Of a DNA stretch of 7,462 bases, positions 1 to 5,697 are shown piece by piece. Made by a program: the position numbers and the translations under genes. Origin of the DNA: Candidatus Aenigmatarchaeota archaeon (GTDB taxonomy: Archaea; Aenigmatarchaeota; Aenigmatarchaeia; QMZP01); NCBI GenBank assembly GCA_030673725.1, contig DAOVIL010000020.1, positions 1 to 7,462 of the forward strand. The letters are read 5' to 3'. Under the pieces are notes generated by a model. It saw nothing but the letters and a program-made list of their open reading frames with translations. It had not been told where the DNA came from and searched no databases. How positions within the stretch are numbered: the stretch's first letter is position 1; each line of letters opens with the position of its first letter.

Positions 1-546
1 ATCAGCAGGAAGCAGTGGTACGCCCTTGGCGTCATGCTTGTGGGGATGGTGATATTCTTCTCCAGGAGCATCAATCCAGCAGAGCTCTGGATGAACCCGC
101 AGTTGGGCGATATGCTCATACTGGGCGCGACCATACTCTGGGCAGTGGAGAACACGATTGCGAGAAAGGCCATGCTTGAGGACGAGTCCAGCATACTCGT
201 GTCCTTCTCCAGGATGTTCATAGGAGGCCTCATACTGTTCGGCGTGGTCCTCCTGATGGGCAAGCTTGACGTACTCCTGGCGCTCTCACTGCAGCAGGTG
301 GTAAACATCCTCATCTCGACAGGCATACTGTTCGGCTTTGTCTTCTGCTGGTACAAGGCCATAAGCCTGATAAACGTGTCAAAGGCCTCGCTCTTCCTGC
401 TCCTGGCTCCAATAGTCTCACTTGTGCTGGGTGTCCTGATGTTCGCAGAGCCTGTGATAGACTACCAGATTATCGGCTCAGCCATGATACTGATAGGCGC
501 CTTCTTCACGATAGGCATCAGGAGCAGGCTGTCGACAGCGGTCTAG
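1..546 (+). CDS. EamA/DMT-family transporter, C-terminal part (5' end outside window)
   Basis: This is an integral membrane protein of the drug/metabolite transporter superfamily; the substrate cannot be told. The frame is open from base 1, and the visible 181 residues begin inside the last helix of the first EamA repeat (around residues 7-20), so the ATG at 34 is internal and not a start. A complete second EamA repeat follows, with helices near 36-52, 66-87, 98-118, 127-148 and 156-174. The end of the repeat is typical: a run of small and hydrophobic residues with a conserved-looking glutamate (AEP, about residue 150), then QIIGSAMILIGA. The family usually has about 300 residues in ten helices, so roughly 120 N-terminal residues lie to the left. 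Its TAG stop overlaps the stop of the convergent protease gene. Arginine is mostly AGG, as in the genes to its right. The family call is secure; the function is open. Confidence 0.85.
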   Translation: MSRKQWYALGVMLVGMVIFFSRSINPAELWMNPQLGDMLILGATILWAVENTIARKAMLEDESSILVSFSRMFIGGLILFGVVLLMGKLDVLLALSLQQVVNILISTGILFGFVFCWYKAISLINVSKASLFLLLAPIVSLVLGVLMFAEPVIDYQIIGSAMILIGAFFTIGIRSRLSTAV

Positions 547-971
547 ATTCTCAGAATAAGCTTCTCGACTTCCCTGGTGATATCCTGCATCTTGAACTCG
601 AGCTCCCGGCTCAGCTCTGTCCCGTAGTCTATGCTCTTCGGCTGTATGCCTATCACCATTATCCTCACACCAGGGAAGAACTGGCCCATTATCCCGATAG
701 GCAGGCTGTGAGTGGTGCTGACCATTATGTCTGTCATGTCCCTGAGGGTGAAGAGCCTGACCTCGCCCACCCCACCCCTGAAGTCCACGGCGTCCAGGAA
801 GGTTATCACCTCAGGCTTGAACTCCTGGATGGGTTTGATGAAGTTCTCTGGCACAGCTTCAGCCCTCACTTTCAGCAGGCCGTCCCTGCCTTTTAGTTTG
901 TCAAGGACCTGGTTCGCTATATCATCATCTGTCTTGAGGGGTGAGCCCATGCTGACCAGCGCTATTCGCAT
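543..971 (-). CDS. HycI-type [NiFe]-hydrogenase maturation protease (peptidase M52)
   Basis: Members of this family clip the C-terminal peptide of a [NiFe]-hydrogenase large subunit in the cytoplasm once nickel has been inserted. The 142-residue length is normal. The protein aligns by eye with E. coli HycI and HybD over its whole length: an N-terminal MRIALVSMGSPLKTDDD segment, FLDAVDFRGG in the middle, STTHSLP, and a late GIQPKSIDYGTELS stretch that mirrors HycI GIQPDIVGFYYP. The three nickel-sensing or catalytic positions seem to be present as D16, D60 and H88. One oddity is that the usual GN near the start is GS (S10). The start ATG at 971 lies 26 bases from the centre of the shared TATA element. 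No hydrogenase structural or Hyp genes are visible, so the target must be encoded elsewhere. The family is clear; the exact substrate is inferred. Confidence 0.85.
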   Translation of the reverse strand: MRIALVSMGSPLKTDDDIANQVLDKLKGRDGLLKVRAEAVPENFIKPIQEFKPEVITFLDAVDFRGGVGEVRLFTLRDMTDIMVSTTHSLPIGIMGQFFPGVRIMVIGIQPKSIDYGTELSRELEFKMQDITREVEKLILRI

Positions 972-1021
972 ATTGATTATGGTATCGAAACCCCTAAATA
1001 ACTTATCCCCAAAAGCTTTTC
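972..1021. promoter_or_regulatory. Divergent promoter with one central TATA element
   Basis: This 50-base spacer separates the protease ATG (971, minus) from the next ATG (1022, plus). The AT-rich element CTAAATAA at 994-1001 reads TTATTTAG on the other strand. Its centre is about 25 bases from the plus start and 26 from the minus start, the archaeal TATA-to-start distance for leaderless transcripts in both directions. On the minus strand the flank is purine-rich (GGGGATAAG), as expected of a BRE; on the plus strand GAAA precedes the box. No Shine-Dalgarno sequence is seen before either start. Confidence 0.65.
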
Positions 1022-1384
1022 ATGAGGAAGTACATCCTTAGGGCAGAGATTGCAGGGGACAGTATATTCAGCGTCGGAGCCTTCTTCAAGGACGATGTGG
1101 GAAAATTCTGGCTTGAATTCTGCAGGGAGAAGGGGTACGATGACGTGAAACTGAAGGAGACCCGGGCTGAGCCGGGGGCAATCAGGCCAGAGGGGGTGCG
1201 CTGCTTCTCCGGAAGCTCGATGGGAAGGCTGCTCATCAGCCCTATCCAGGGGGAAGATGCCCTTCCTGACGAGACCCTCTTCTTCAACATAAGCGTCACA
1301 GGGGTGCGGCCAGCCTTGAGCTATGTGGGTATCGGCAAGCCCTACAAGTACAGCATCAAGTGCACTGTTATGGACGGCAGATAG
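1022..1384 (+). CDS. Hypothetical protein, 120 residues
   Basis: I do not recognise this protein. It appears soluble, with no signal peptide or membrane segment, and is a mixed alpha/beta-looking sequence. It opens with MRKYILRAEIAGDSIFSVGAF, has a charged helix-like segment around residues 25-50 (WLEFCREKGYDDVKLKE), and ends in alternating hydrophobic segments that suggest beta strands (FFNISVTG, YSIKCTVMDG). It has only two cysteines besides C34 (C61, C113) and no metal-ligand cluster. The start is supported by the TATA element 25 bases upstream and by AGG-rich codon use like its neighbours. The opposite-strand frame here is a shadow. It shares a divergent promoter with the hydrogenase maturation protease, which hints at co-expression, but nothing in the protein confirms a functional link. 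Confidence 0.7.
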   Translation: MRKYILRAEIAGDSIFSVGAFFKDDVGKFWLEFCREKGYDDVKLKETRAEPGAIRPEGVRCFSGSSMGRLLISPIQGEDALPDETLFFNISVTGVRPALSYVGIGKPYKYSIKCTVMDGR

Positions 1385-1387
1385 TGT

Positions 1388-1399
1388 CTTTTATACTTT
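1388..1399 (+). promoter_or_regulatory. TATA box for the zinc-ribbon gene
   Basis: CTTTTATACTTT contains a TTTATA core centred about 25 bases before the ATG at 1418. No ribosome-binding site lies between, so the transcript is probably leaderless. Confidence 0.65.
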
Positions 1400-1417
1400 C
1401 CAGGACAATTATAATGT

Positions 1418-1696
1418 ATGGGAGAATGCCCGAAGTGCGGGGGAGGAGCATTCCTTTCTGAGGAGGAGCTTGTCAGGATAATAGAGAACACAGCTCCGAT
1501 GAAGGTCGTGGCAAAGGCCACTTACCAGTGCAGGGCCTGTTCTGAGAGGTTCAGCAGGCTTATCTGCGACGACCTGGATGCAAGGAAGAGGGAGGCTGAA
1601 TCACCAGTCCCTGCTGGGACTGTTGTAACGTCACAGCCGGTAGCGTCTGCCTCAAGCAGCCCTGTAGAAGGAATAAAGTTCCTGGACAGCGTGTAA
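1418..1696 (+). CDS. Small zinc-ribbon protein
   Basis: This is a 92-residue protein whose first half looks like a zinc ribbon. The first knuckle is C4-P-K-C7 followed by GGG, and the second is C38-R-A-C41, giving two CxxC pairs 31 residues apart that could hold one zinc ion. An extra cysteine (C50) follows. Residues 12-35 between the knuckles carry a charged helix (LSEEELVRIIENT) and a beta-like stretch ending ATYQ. From residue 63 the tail is low-complexity Ser/Ala/Pro/Val and probably disordered, ending in IKFLDSV. Such ribbons bind nucleic acid or other proteins, but the partner cannot be told. The TATA box 25 bases upstream fixes the start. A T-run just after the stop (1708-1712) could end the transcript. 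Confidence 0.75.
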   Translation: MGECPKCGGGAFLSEEELVRIIENTAPMKVVAKATYQCRACSERFSRLICDDLDARKREAESPVPAGTVVTSQPVASASSSPVEGIKFLDSV

Positions 1697-1705
1697 CTAA
1701 AAGGA

Positions 1706-1713
1706 AATTTTTA
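1706..1713 (+). terminator. Possible T-rich terminator after the zinc-ribbon gene
   Basis: A run of five T residues lies about ten bases past the stop codon, with no stem-loop. Archaeal RNA polymerase often stops at such U-runs. It is weak evidence on its own. Confidence 0.3.
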
Positions 1714-1718
1714 GCAAC

Positions 1719-1730
1719 CCTATAAAAAAC
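1719..1730 (+). promoter_or_regulatory. TATA box for the guaA-like gene
   Basis: CCTATAAAAAAC has a CTATAAAAA core centred about 26 bases before the ATG at 1750, preceded by AGCAACC where a BRE would lie. No Shine-Dalgarno sequence is visible before the ATG. Confidence 0.7.
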
Positions 1731-1749
1731 TTAGCCCCAATAATATACC

Positions 1750-3000
1750 ATGAGTGGAGTGGAGACGAAAAGGTTCGACTACCCCTTACCTGAGAGCTTT
1801 TCTGATTTTGACCCCAACGACTTCAAGGAGAAGTGCTGTGACTGGCTGGCCAATGAGGCGGGCAACAGGAGGGTGGCCATATCTGCCTCAGGAGGGGTTG
1901 ACAGCACAGCGGCAACCTTCCTTCTCAAGGAGTCACTGGGGCCTGAGATGGTTTACCCCTTCTTCCTGGAGGACGGCGCCAGGAGGATAATAAGGGGCAG
2001 GCATGAGCACCAGATTGCAAGGGAAATGTTCTCTGAATTCAGTGGCATGCATGTCATTTTCGCGCAGGACAGGTTCATGCCCAAGATGGAGGGAGTGAGC
2101 GACGGCGAGGCAAAGAGGAAGATATTCATAAACGAGTACAGGGAGATTTCTAACGCATACCTGAAGAGCTTGGATGATATCGGCCTGGGGGACGTTCTGA
2201 TAGCAGACGGCACCATAAGGCCTGACATAGTGGAGACAGAAGGCAATGTCAAGAGCCAGCACAATGTCGGCTGGAGCTACTCCCACGGCAAGCTCGAGCC
2301 CCTCGCCTCGCTCTACAAGCCGCACGTCAGGCAGGTTGCCATCGCCTTGGGCCTGAGCCCGGATTTCAGCCACAGGATACCATGCCCCGGCCCTGCGCAG
2401 TGGCTCAGGACGACCGGTGCGCCCAACCAGGAGAAGATGGAGCTGGCCCAGGTGTGCACAGAATACGTGGAGGAGGCAATAGAGGAATGGTGCCTCAGGA
2501 ACTGGGGAGGCAGGTACAGGTACAACGAGGAGACAGGCGTAAGGGAGCCTTTCGAGTACTTCGCTGTCGTGCTTGACCCTGGGATGAAGGAGAACGCCGA
2601 GATGAACATGGCCACAGGGCAGATATGCTACGTTATGGACAGCAGGACGACCCACATGCCCGAGGGAGGCAAGAGACCTGACAAGCCCCTTTATGCGCCA
2701 GTGGTCTGGGTCGCCGGCAGAGCAAAGGATTTCGATGACATGCTCAAGCCTGGGAGGATACTCTGGGACGAGTTCAAGATGCCCAGGGCGGTCCACAGCA
2801 TAGACACCATACCGGAGGATGAGAAGGGATACCCTGTCTGCATAAGGGCTGTGATGAGCACAGACGTGAAGGAATGCCAGCCAATGGAGATTGACATGGA
2901 TTACCTGCATTTCATAGCAGAGGGCCTCAGGGCAAGGGGAGCCGGCAGGGTCGGCTACGATGCCTCTTTCAAGCCGCCCGCGACAGTCGAGTTCGAATAA
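1750..3000 (+). CDS. guaA: Divergent GMP synthase, ATP-pyrophosphatase subunit (GuaA C-terminal type)
   Basis: GMP synthase converts XMP, ATP and ammonia to GMP; this chain is the ATP-PPase/dimerisation part, and archaea usually encode the glutaminase separately. Visible landmarks are the P-loop SGGVDST (S47-T53), FFLEDGARR (71-79) in place of FVDHGLLR, GTIRPDIVE (154-162), KSQHNV (168-173), PCPGP (211-215), EYFAVVLDP (269-277), IRAVMSTD (365-372) and the C-terminal KPPATVEFE that normally reads KPPATIEWE. At 416 residues it is about 100 longer than usual archaeal subunits. Most of the excess is one insertion, about residues 278-362, within the dimerisation domain. The motifs KSHHNVGG and HPFPGPGL are altered (H170 to Q, G175 to W, loss of the first H and last G). 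No glutaminase gene is adjacent. It may be a working GMP synthase of a divergent lineage or a paralogue with a changed substrate. Confidence 0.8.
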   Translation: MSGVETKRFDYPLPESFSDFDPNDFKEKCCDWLANEAGNRRVAISASGGVDSTAATFLLKESLGPEMVYPFFLEDGARRIIRGRHEHQIAREMFSEFSGMHVIFAQDRFMPKMEGVSDGEAKRKIFINEYREISNAYLKSLDDIGLGDVLIADGTIRPDIVETEGNVKSQHNVGWSYSHGKLEPLASLYKPHVRQVAIALGLSPDFSHRIPCPGPAQWLRTTGAPNQEKMELAQVCTEYVEEAIEEWCLRNWGGRYRYNEETGVREPFEYFAVVLDPGMKENAEMNMATGQICYVMDSRTTHMPEGGKRPDKPLYAPVVWVAGRAKDFDDMLKPGRILWDEFKMPRAVHSIDTIPEDEKGYPVCIRAVMSTDVKECQPMEIDMDYLHFIAEGLRARGAGRVGYDASFKPPATVEFE

Positions 3001-3001
3001 A

Positions 3002-3013
3002 GGATAAATATTT
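3002..3013 (+). promoter_or_regulatory. TATA box for the HD-domain gene
   Basis: GGATAAATATTT directly follows the guaA stop codon, with its ATAAATA core centred about 24 bases before the ATG at 3031. The HD gene can therefore be transcribed on its own, although read-through from the gene upstream is also possible. Confidence 0.6.
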
Positions 3014-3030
3014 CCCTGACCCAATAACGT

Positions 3031-3648
3031 ATGGAACTTATCGGAGGGAGGTCCGAACGGTACTGGAGGACTGTCGGAGATTTCTACACCGTCCTTAAGG
3101 AAGAGCCAAGGGAGCTGGACCACGCGATAAGGGTCTGCTACAATGTGCACAGGATTGGCGCAATAATAGGCGGCATCGACCCTGACAAATATCACGGCGA
3201 CCCCCTGATGGATGAGCAGCTGGAGCTTGCCGCCCTCGGGCACGACATCGGCAAGTGGAAGGTCCCGAAACCAAATAACATGAAAAACGGAATGGAAAAG
3301 AGCTTCTGGCGCCAGGAGATGAAGAGCGTGTCAGCCACTATGGCAAGCGATTTCATGGAAAGGCACGGCTACCCTGAGGAGGCAGTAACAGACGTGATGG
3401 TCCTCATATCCTCGTCCGATGAAAGGTATTCACTGAGGGCGGAAAGGCTGCATGATGCAGACATCCTGGACCTTATCTGCAAGCTTGAGGACCCCCAGTG
3501 GTACGATCACTGGGATATAGGGGACAAGACCGAGAAGATAATGAAGTATGTCCCCAAGCTGATGACACCTTCAGTGCAGCTTCTGAAGAGGCACATATTC
3601 AGGAACCCAGAGCTCAGCCACGTTATGAAGACAGGGCTCTGTATCTGA
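3031..3648 (+). CDS. HD-domain metal-dependent phosphohydrolase
   Basis: This 205-residue soluble protein has the metal-binding pattern of the HD superfamily: H31 in DHAIRV, the H71-D72 pair in ALGHDIGK, and D144 in HDADILDL. HDIGK is the form found in many HD/HDIG phosphohydrolases. The segment after the HD pair (KVPKPNNMKNGMEK) is basic, and a helix around 94-112 ends in FMERHGYPEEAV. HD proteins hydrolyse phosphate mono- or diesters such as nucleotides or cyclic nucleotides; the substrate cannot be read from the motif. It lies 30 bases after the guaA-like gene on the same strand, which suggests a purine-nucleotide substrate, but it has its own TATA box. No membrane or sensor domain is present. 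The start is fixed by that TATA box. The superfamily is firm; the reaction is inferred. Confidence 0.8.
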   Translation: MELIGGRSERYWRTVGDFYTVLKEEPRELDHAIRVCYNVHRIGAIIGGIDPDKYHGDPLMDEQLELAALGHDIGKWKVPKPNNMKNGMEKSFWRQEMKSVSATMASDFMERHGYPEEAVTDVMVLISSSDERYSLRAERLHDADILDLICKLEDPQWYDHWDIGDKTEKIMKYVPKLMTPSVQLLKRHIFRNPELSHVMKTGLCI

Positions 3649-3658
3649 CGCCTTGCTA

Positions 3659-3670
3659 ATTTTTAAATCA
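3659..3670 (+). promoter_or_regulatory. TATA box for the lemA-htpX operon
   Basis: ATTTTTAAATCA has a TTTTTAAAT core centred about 24 bases before the lemA ATG at 3688. The same T-run could also terminate the HD-gene transcript. No Shine-Dalgarno sequence is seen before lemA. Confidence 0.65.
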
Positions 3671-3687
3671 TCCAGGCAATTATCATC

Positions 3688-4254
3688 ATGGCACTTTTGG
3701 AAACCGTAATGTGGGTCGTTTTTGGCATAATCGTCATAGTGGTTCTCCTGTTCGCCTGGTCAGTCTACAACGGGCTGATAAGGAAGAAGAACAAGGTGAT
3801 AAACGCTCTGGCGCAGATTGACGTCCAGCTCAAGAGAAGGACAGACCTCATACCCAACCTCATAGAGTCCGTGAAGGGCTACATGAAGCACGAGAGGGGA
3901 GTCCTTACAGAGCTGACCAAAGCCAGGACATCCATCATGAAGGCAAAATCCCTCGAGAAGAAAGCAAAGGCTTCCAACCAGATAACAGGCGCCCTCAAGT
4001 CCATATTCGCTGTGGCAGAGAACTACCCGAAGCTCAGGGCGAACGAGAACTTCCTGCACCTGCAGGAGGAGCTTTCTGGAACAGAGAACAAGATAGCATA
4101 TTCCAGGCAGTACTACAACGACAGCGTGATGGGCTTCAACATATCCATACAGATCTGGCCCAACAGCTTCTTCGCCAGGAGGATGGGCTTCAAGAAGAAG
4201 GACATGTTCGAGGTCCCTGCAGGGGAGAAGAAGCCTGTCAAAGTGAAGTTCTGA
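3688..4254 (+). CDS. lemA: LemA family membrane protein
   Basis: The sequence is a standard LemA protein of 188 residues. One N-terminal membrane segment (about residues 5-27) is followed by the family signature: YNGLIRKKNKV, then IDVQLKRRTDLIPNL (about 44-58), then VKGYMKHE. The rest is a helical bundle with LRANENFLHLQEEL and TENKIAYSRQYYND. It ends in the family's usual short tail, FEVPAGEKKPVKVKF. LemA proteins are anchored by the single helix with the helical domain on one side of the membrane; their molecular role is not well defined. The gene is 13 bases upstream of htpX, and this pairing recurs in many bacteria and archaea, suggesting a shared role in membrane-protein quality control. 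The TATA box supports the chosen start. Nothing looks truncated. Confidence 0.93.
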   Translation: MALLETVMWVVFGIIVIVVLLFAWSVYNGLIRKKNKVINALAQIDVQLKRRTDLIPNLIESVKGYMKHERGVLTELTKARTSIMKAKSLEKKAKASNQITGALKSIFAVAENYPKLRANENFLHLQEELSGTENKIAYSRQYYNDSVMGFNISIQIWPNSFFARRMGFKKKDMFEVPAGEKKPVKVKF

Positions 4255-4256
4255 TA

Positions 4257-4263
4257 TAGGTGG
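4257..4263 (+). promoter_or_regulatory. Ribosome-binding site of htpX
   Basis: TAGGTGG, in the 13-base gap after lemA, matches part of GGAGGTGA and ends four bases before the ATG at 4268. It is the only convincing Shine-Dalgarno-like site in the window and serves the one gene clearly internal to an operon. It favours this ATG over the in-frame ATG at 4277. Confidence 0.55.
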
Positions 4264-4267
4264 CTGC

Positions 4268-5176
4268 ATGAGGGAGATGTTCGAGGAAGTCAGGAGCAAT
4301 AAGATTAAGTCTTACCTACTCATCGCCTTTTTTGTCATAATGATAACAGTCCTTGGAGCAGTCCTGGGTATAGTCTTCATGGGATCTTTTGTGTTAGGCA
4401 TTGCCATAGCGCTCATCATCTCTGTGATATACTGCGCCATAGCCTACAACTCCGGGGGCTCGATGGTGCTGAAGGCCACAGGCTCCAAGCCGGTGAAGAA
4501 GAAGGATTATCCCCACCTCTACCATACCATAGAGGGCCTGGCGATAGCTGCGGGCATCCCCAAGCCCAAGGCGTATGTTATAGAGGATACAGCCCTGAAC
4601 GCCTTCGCCACAGGGAAGGACCCGAAGCACGCATCCATCTCAGTCACCACAGGCTTATTGGACAAGCTCAACAGGCAGGAGCTTGAAGGGGTGGTAGGCC
4701 ACGAGATGGCGCACATCAGGAACTATGACACCAGGATAATGGTCCTGGCAGCTGTGCTGGTGGGAGTGACCATACTGATAAGCGACATCATCCTCAGGAG
4801 CTTCCTCTGGGGAGGGGCTGGAAGGAGCAAGGGAGGAAAGAGCGGCGGCAGCATGATTCTTGTCCTCATCGTGGTAGGCATCATATTCGCCGTACTCGCC
4901 CCTCTTGTGGCCCGTTTCATAAAGCTCGCCATCAGCCGAAGGAGGGAGTTCGCTGCAGACGCGGGCTCTGCCATACTCACCCGCTACCCGCCAGGCCTGG
5001 CCTCTGCCCTCAAGAAGATAAGCAAGGACCCTGACCCCCTGGTCGACAAGGCCAACCGCGCTACTGCCCACCTGTTCATATCCACTCCTTTCAGGAAGAA
5101 GAAAGGATTCCTGGTAGGCCTCTTCTCCACCCACCCACCAATAGGCGAGAGGGTACGAAGGCTAAAAGAGATGTGA
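4268..5176 (+). CDS. htpX: HtpX-type M48 membrane zinc metalloprotease
   Basis: This is a membrane-embedded protease with its active site in the cytoplasm, acting on misfolded membrane proteins by analogy with HtpX of E. coli. The 302 residues show two N-terminal helices (about 15-38 and 41-60), the conserved NAFATG (111-116), the zinc and catalytic motif HEMAH (H145, E146, H149), a helix near 156-176, another near 196-216, the third zinc ligand E227 in SRRREFAADA, and FSTHPP (287-292) near the end. All catalytic residues are present and the length is typical. A Gly/Ser/Lys-rich loop (about 182-195) separates the two middle helices. It forms an operon with lemA, 13 bases upstream. The next gene is convergent. 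Codon use matches the genes to the left. Confidence 0.93.
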   Translation: MREMFEEVRSNKIKSYLLIAFFVIMITVLGAVLGIVFMGSFVLGIAIALIISVIYCAIAYNSGGSMVLKATGSKPVKKKDYPHLYHTIEGLAIAAGIPKPKAYVIEDTALNAFATGKDPKHASISVTTGLLDKLNRQELEGVVGHEMAHIRNYDTRIMVLAAVLVGVTILISDIILRSFLWGGAGRSKGGKSGGSMILVLIVVGIIFAVLAPLVARFIKLAISRRREFAADAGSAILTRYPPGLASALKKISKDPDPLVDKANRATAHLFISTPFRKKKGFLVGLFSTHPPIGERVRRLKEM

Positions 5177-5278
5177 TTCTCGTCCATGACAGCATTTTAG
5201 GTGCAGAATGGGGGTTTTCGTGCAGAGCCCAAGATAACGGGCAGAGGTGCGTAGCCATAAGGTGAAAAGGTCTGGGAT
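5177..5278. other. Convergent intergenic spacer
   Basis: These 102 bases separate the ends of htpX (plus) and the small membrane-protein gene (minus). They hold short T-runs (5195-5198, 5215-5218) and a repeated GTGCAGA (5201-5207 and 5220-5226). A GCCC/GGGC pair at 5227-5242 is too short to count as a stem. I see no gene or tRNA here. GC content begins to fall to the right of this point. Confidence 0.4.
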
Positions 5279-5647
5279 TCATTCTTTTGATAATATTCCG
5301 GCCATTACAGCCCCTACAAGGAATAACCAGACGCCAGCCTGGGGATATAATATCATGAAAAATCCTCCCAGAAACCCAAGGCTCGCATTAAGAATACCCA
5401 AGGGACCTTCTTTGATGATGAGAATTACATCGGCAATCACAGCAATCAAGCCCATCAGATAAACATAAATTTTCATAGATTCCCAGATGGGTATTGATGT
5501 TGCACCTTCTGATTGCTTGACAATCGCGCCAGTTGCATCAATCAGATGGTCATTTGGGTCTAGGCTTACACCCGTTGTTGAAAGGAAGGCTAGCGCAAGA
5601 CCTGCCAAGAAAGCGCCAATAAATATTTCCCAAGGTATGGCCCTCAT
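5279..5647 (-). CDS. Small four-helix membrane protein, unknown function
   Basis: I do not recognise this 122-residue protein. Hydrophobic segments lie at about residues 6-26, 57-78, 84-101 and 104-120, so four membrane helices are likely. Between the first two is a polar loop (about 28-55: SLDPNDHLIDATGAIVKQ and following) that would sit outside one face of the membrane. The last two helices are Gly-rich (LGFLGGFFMIL, GVWLFLVGAVMAGIL). There are no cysteines or obvious catalytic residues. The first-residue ATG at 5647 is 25-26 bases from the centre of a TATA element, which supports the start. It diverges from the PIN-domain gene across a 50-base spacer. Its GC content is lower than that of genes to the left, so it may belong to the less conserved right-hand flank. 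Confidence 0.7.
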   Translation of the reverse strand: MRAIPWEIFIGAFLAGLALAFLSTTGVSLDPNDHLIDATGAIVKQSEGATSIPIWESMKIYVYLMGLIAVIADVILIIKEGPLGILNASLGFLGGFFMILYPQAGVWLFLVGAVMAGILSKE

Positions 5648-5697
5648 ACCGATTCCTAGGGCGCAAGTTTTATATTATTTCACTCCTTTTCTTATTC
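5648..5697. promoter_or_regulatory. Second divergent promoter with one central TATA element
   Basis: This spacer is again exactly 50 bases. TTTTATATTA at 5668-5677 reads TAATATAAAA on the minus strand. Its centre is about 25.5 bases from both the minus ATG (5647) and the plus ATG (5698). The minus-strand flank upstream of the box is purine-rich (GGAGTGAAA); the plus-strand flank is AGGGCGCAAG. No Shine-Dalgarno sequence precedes either ATG, so both transcripts are probably leaderless. Confidence 0.65.

Noticed and set aside
712..1041. A 109-codon plus-strand frame over the protease and the divergent promoter
   Set aside because: It runs antisense through the conserved M52 motifs and through the promoter spacer, so it is a shadow.
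1933..3243. A 436-codon open frame on the minus strand over the guaA-like gene
   Set aside because: It is fully antisense to a gene with clear motifs, matches no family I know, is rich in His, Leu, Pro and Val as expected of GC-rich shadows, and has no TATA box at its start.
3760..4299. A 179-codon minus-strand frame across lemA
   Set aside because: It is antisense to an unambiguous LemA protein and its composition (Leu, Val, His, Cys rich) is that of a reading-frame shadow.
4655..5134. A 159-codon minus-strand frame across htpX
   Set aside because: It lies antisense to the catalytic part of HtpX and shows no domain, start signal or plausible hydrophobic pattern of its own.
5201..5226. GTGCAGA direct repeat, two copies 19 bases apart
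   Set aside because: Seven-base repeats at this spacing are expected by chance, and the place between two gene ends does not suggest an operator.
5227..5242. GCCC/GGGC inverted repeat in the htpX 3' spacer as a hairpin terminator
   Set aside because: The stem is only four base pairs with an eight-base loop and no following T-run, well within chance.
5240..5285. Possible tRNA remnant or att site at the composition boundary (GGGATTCATTC)
   Set aside because: It lacks a proper T-arm, acceptor pairing or anticodon stem, and no integrase gene is nearby.
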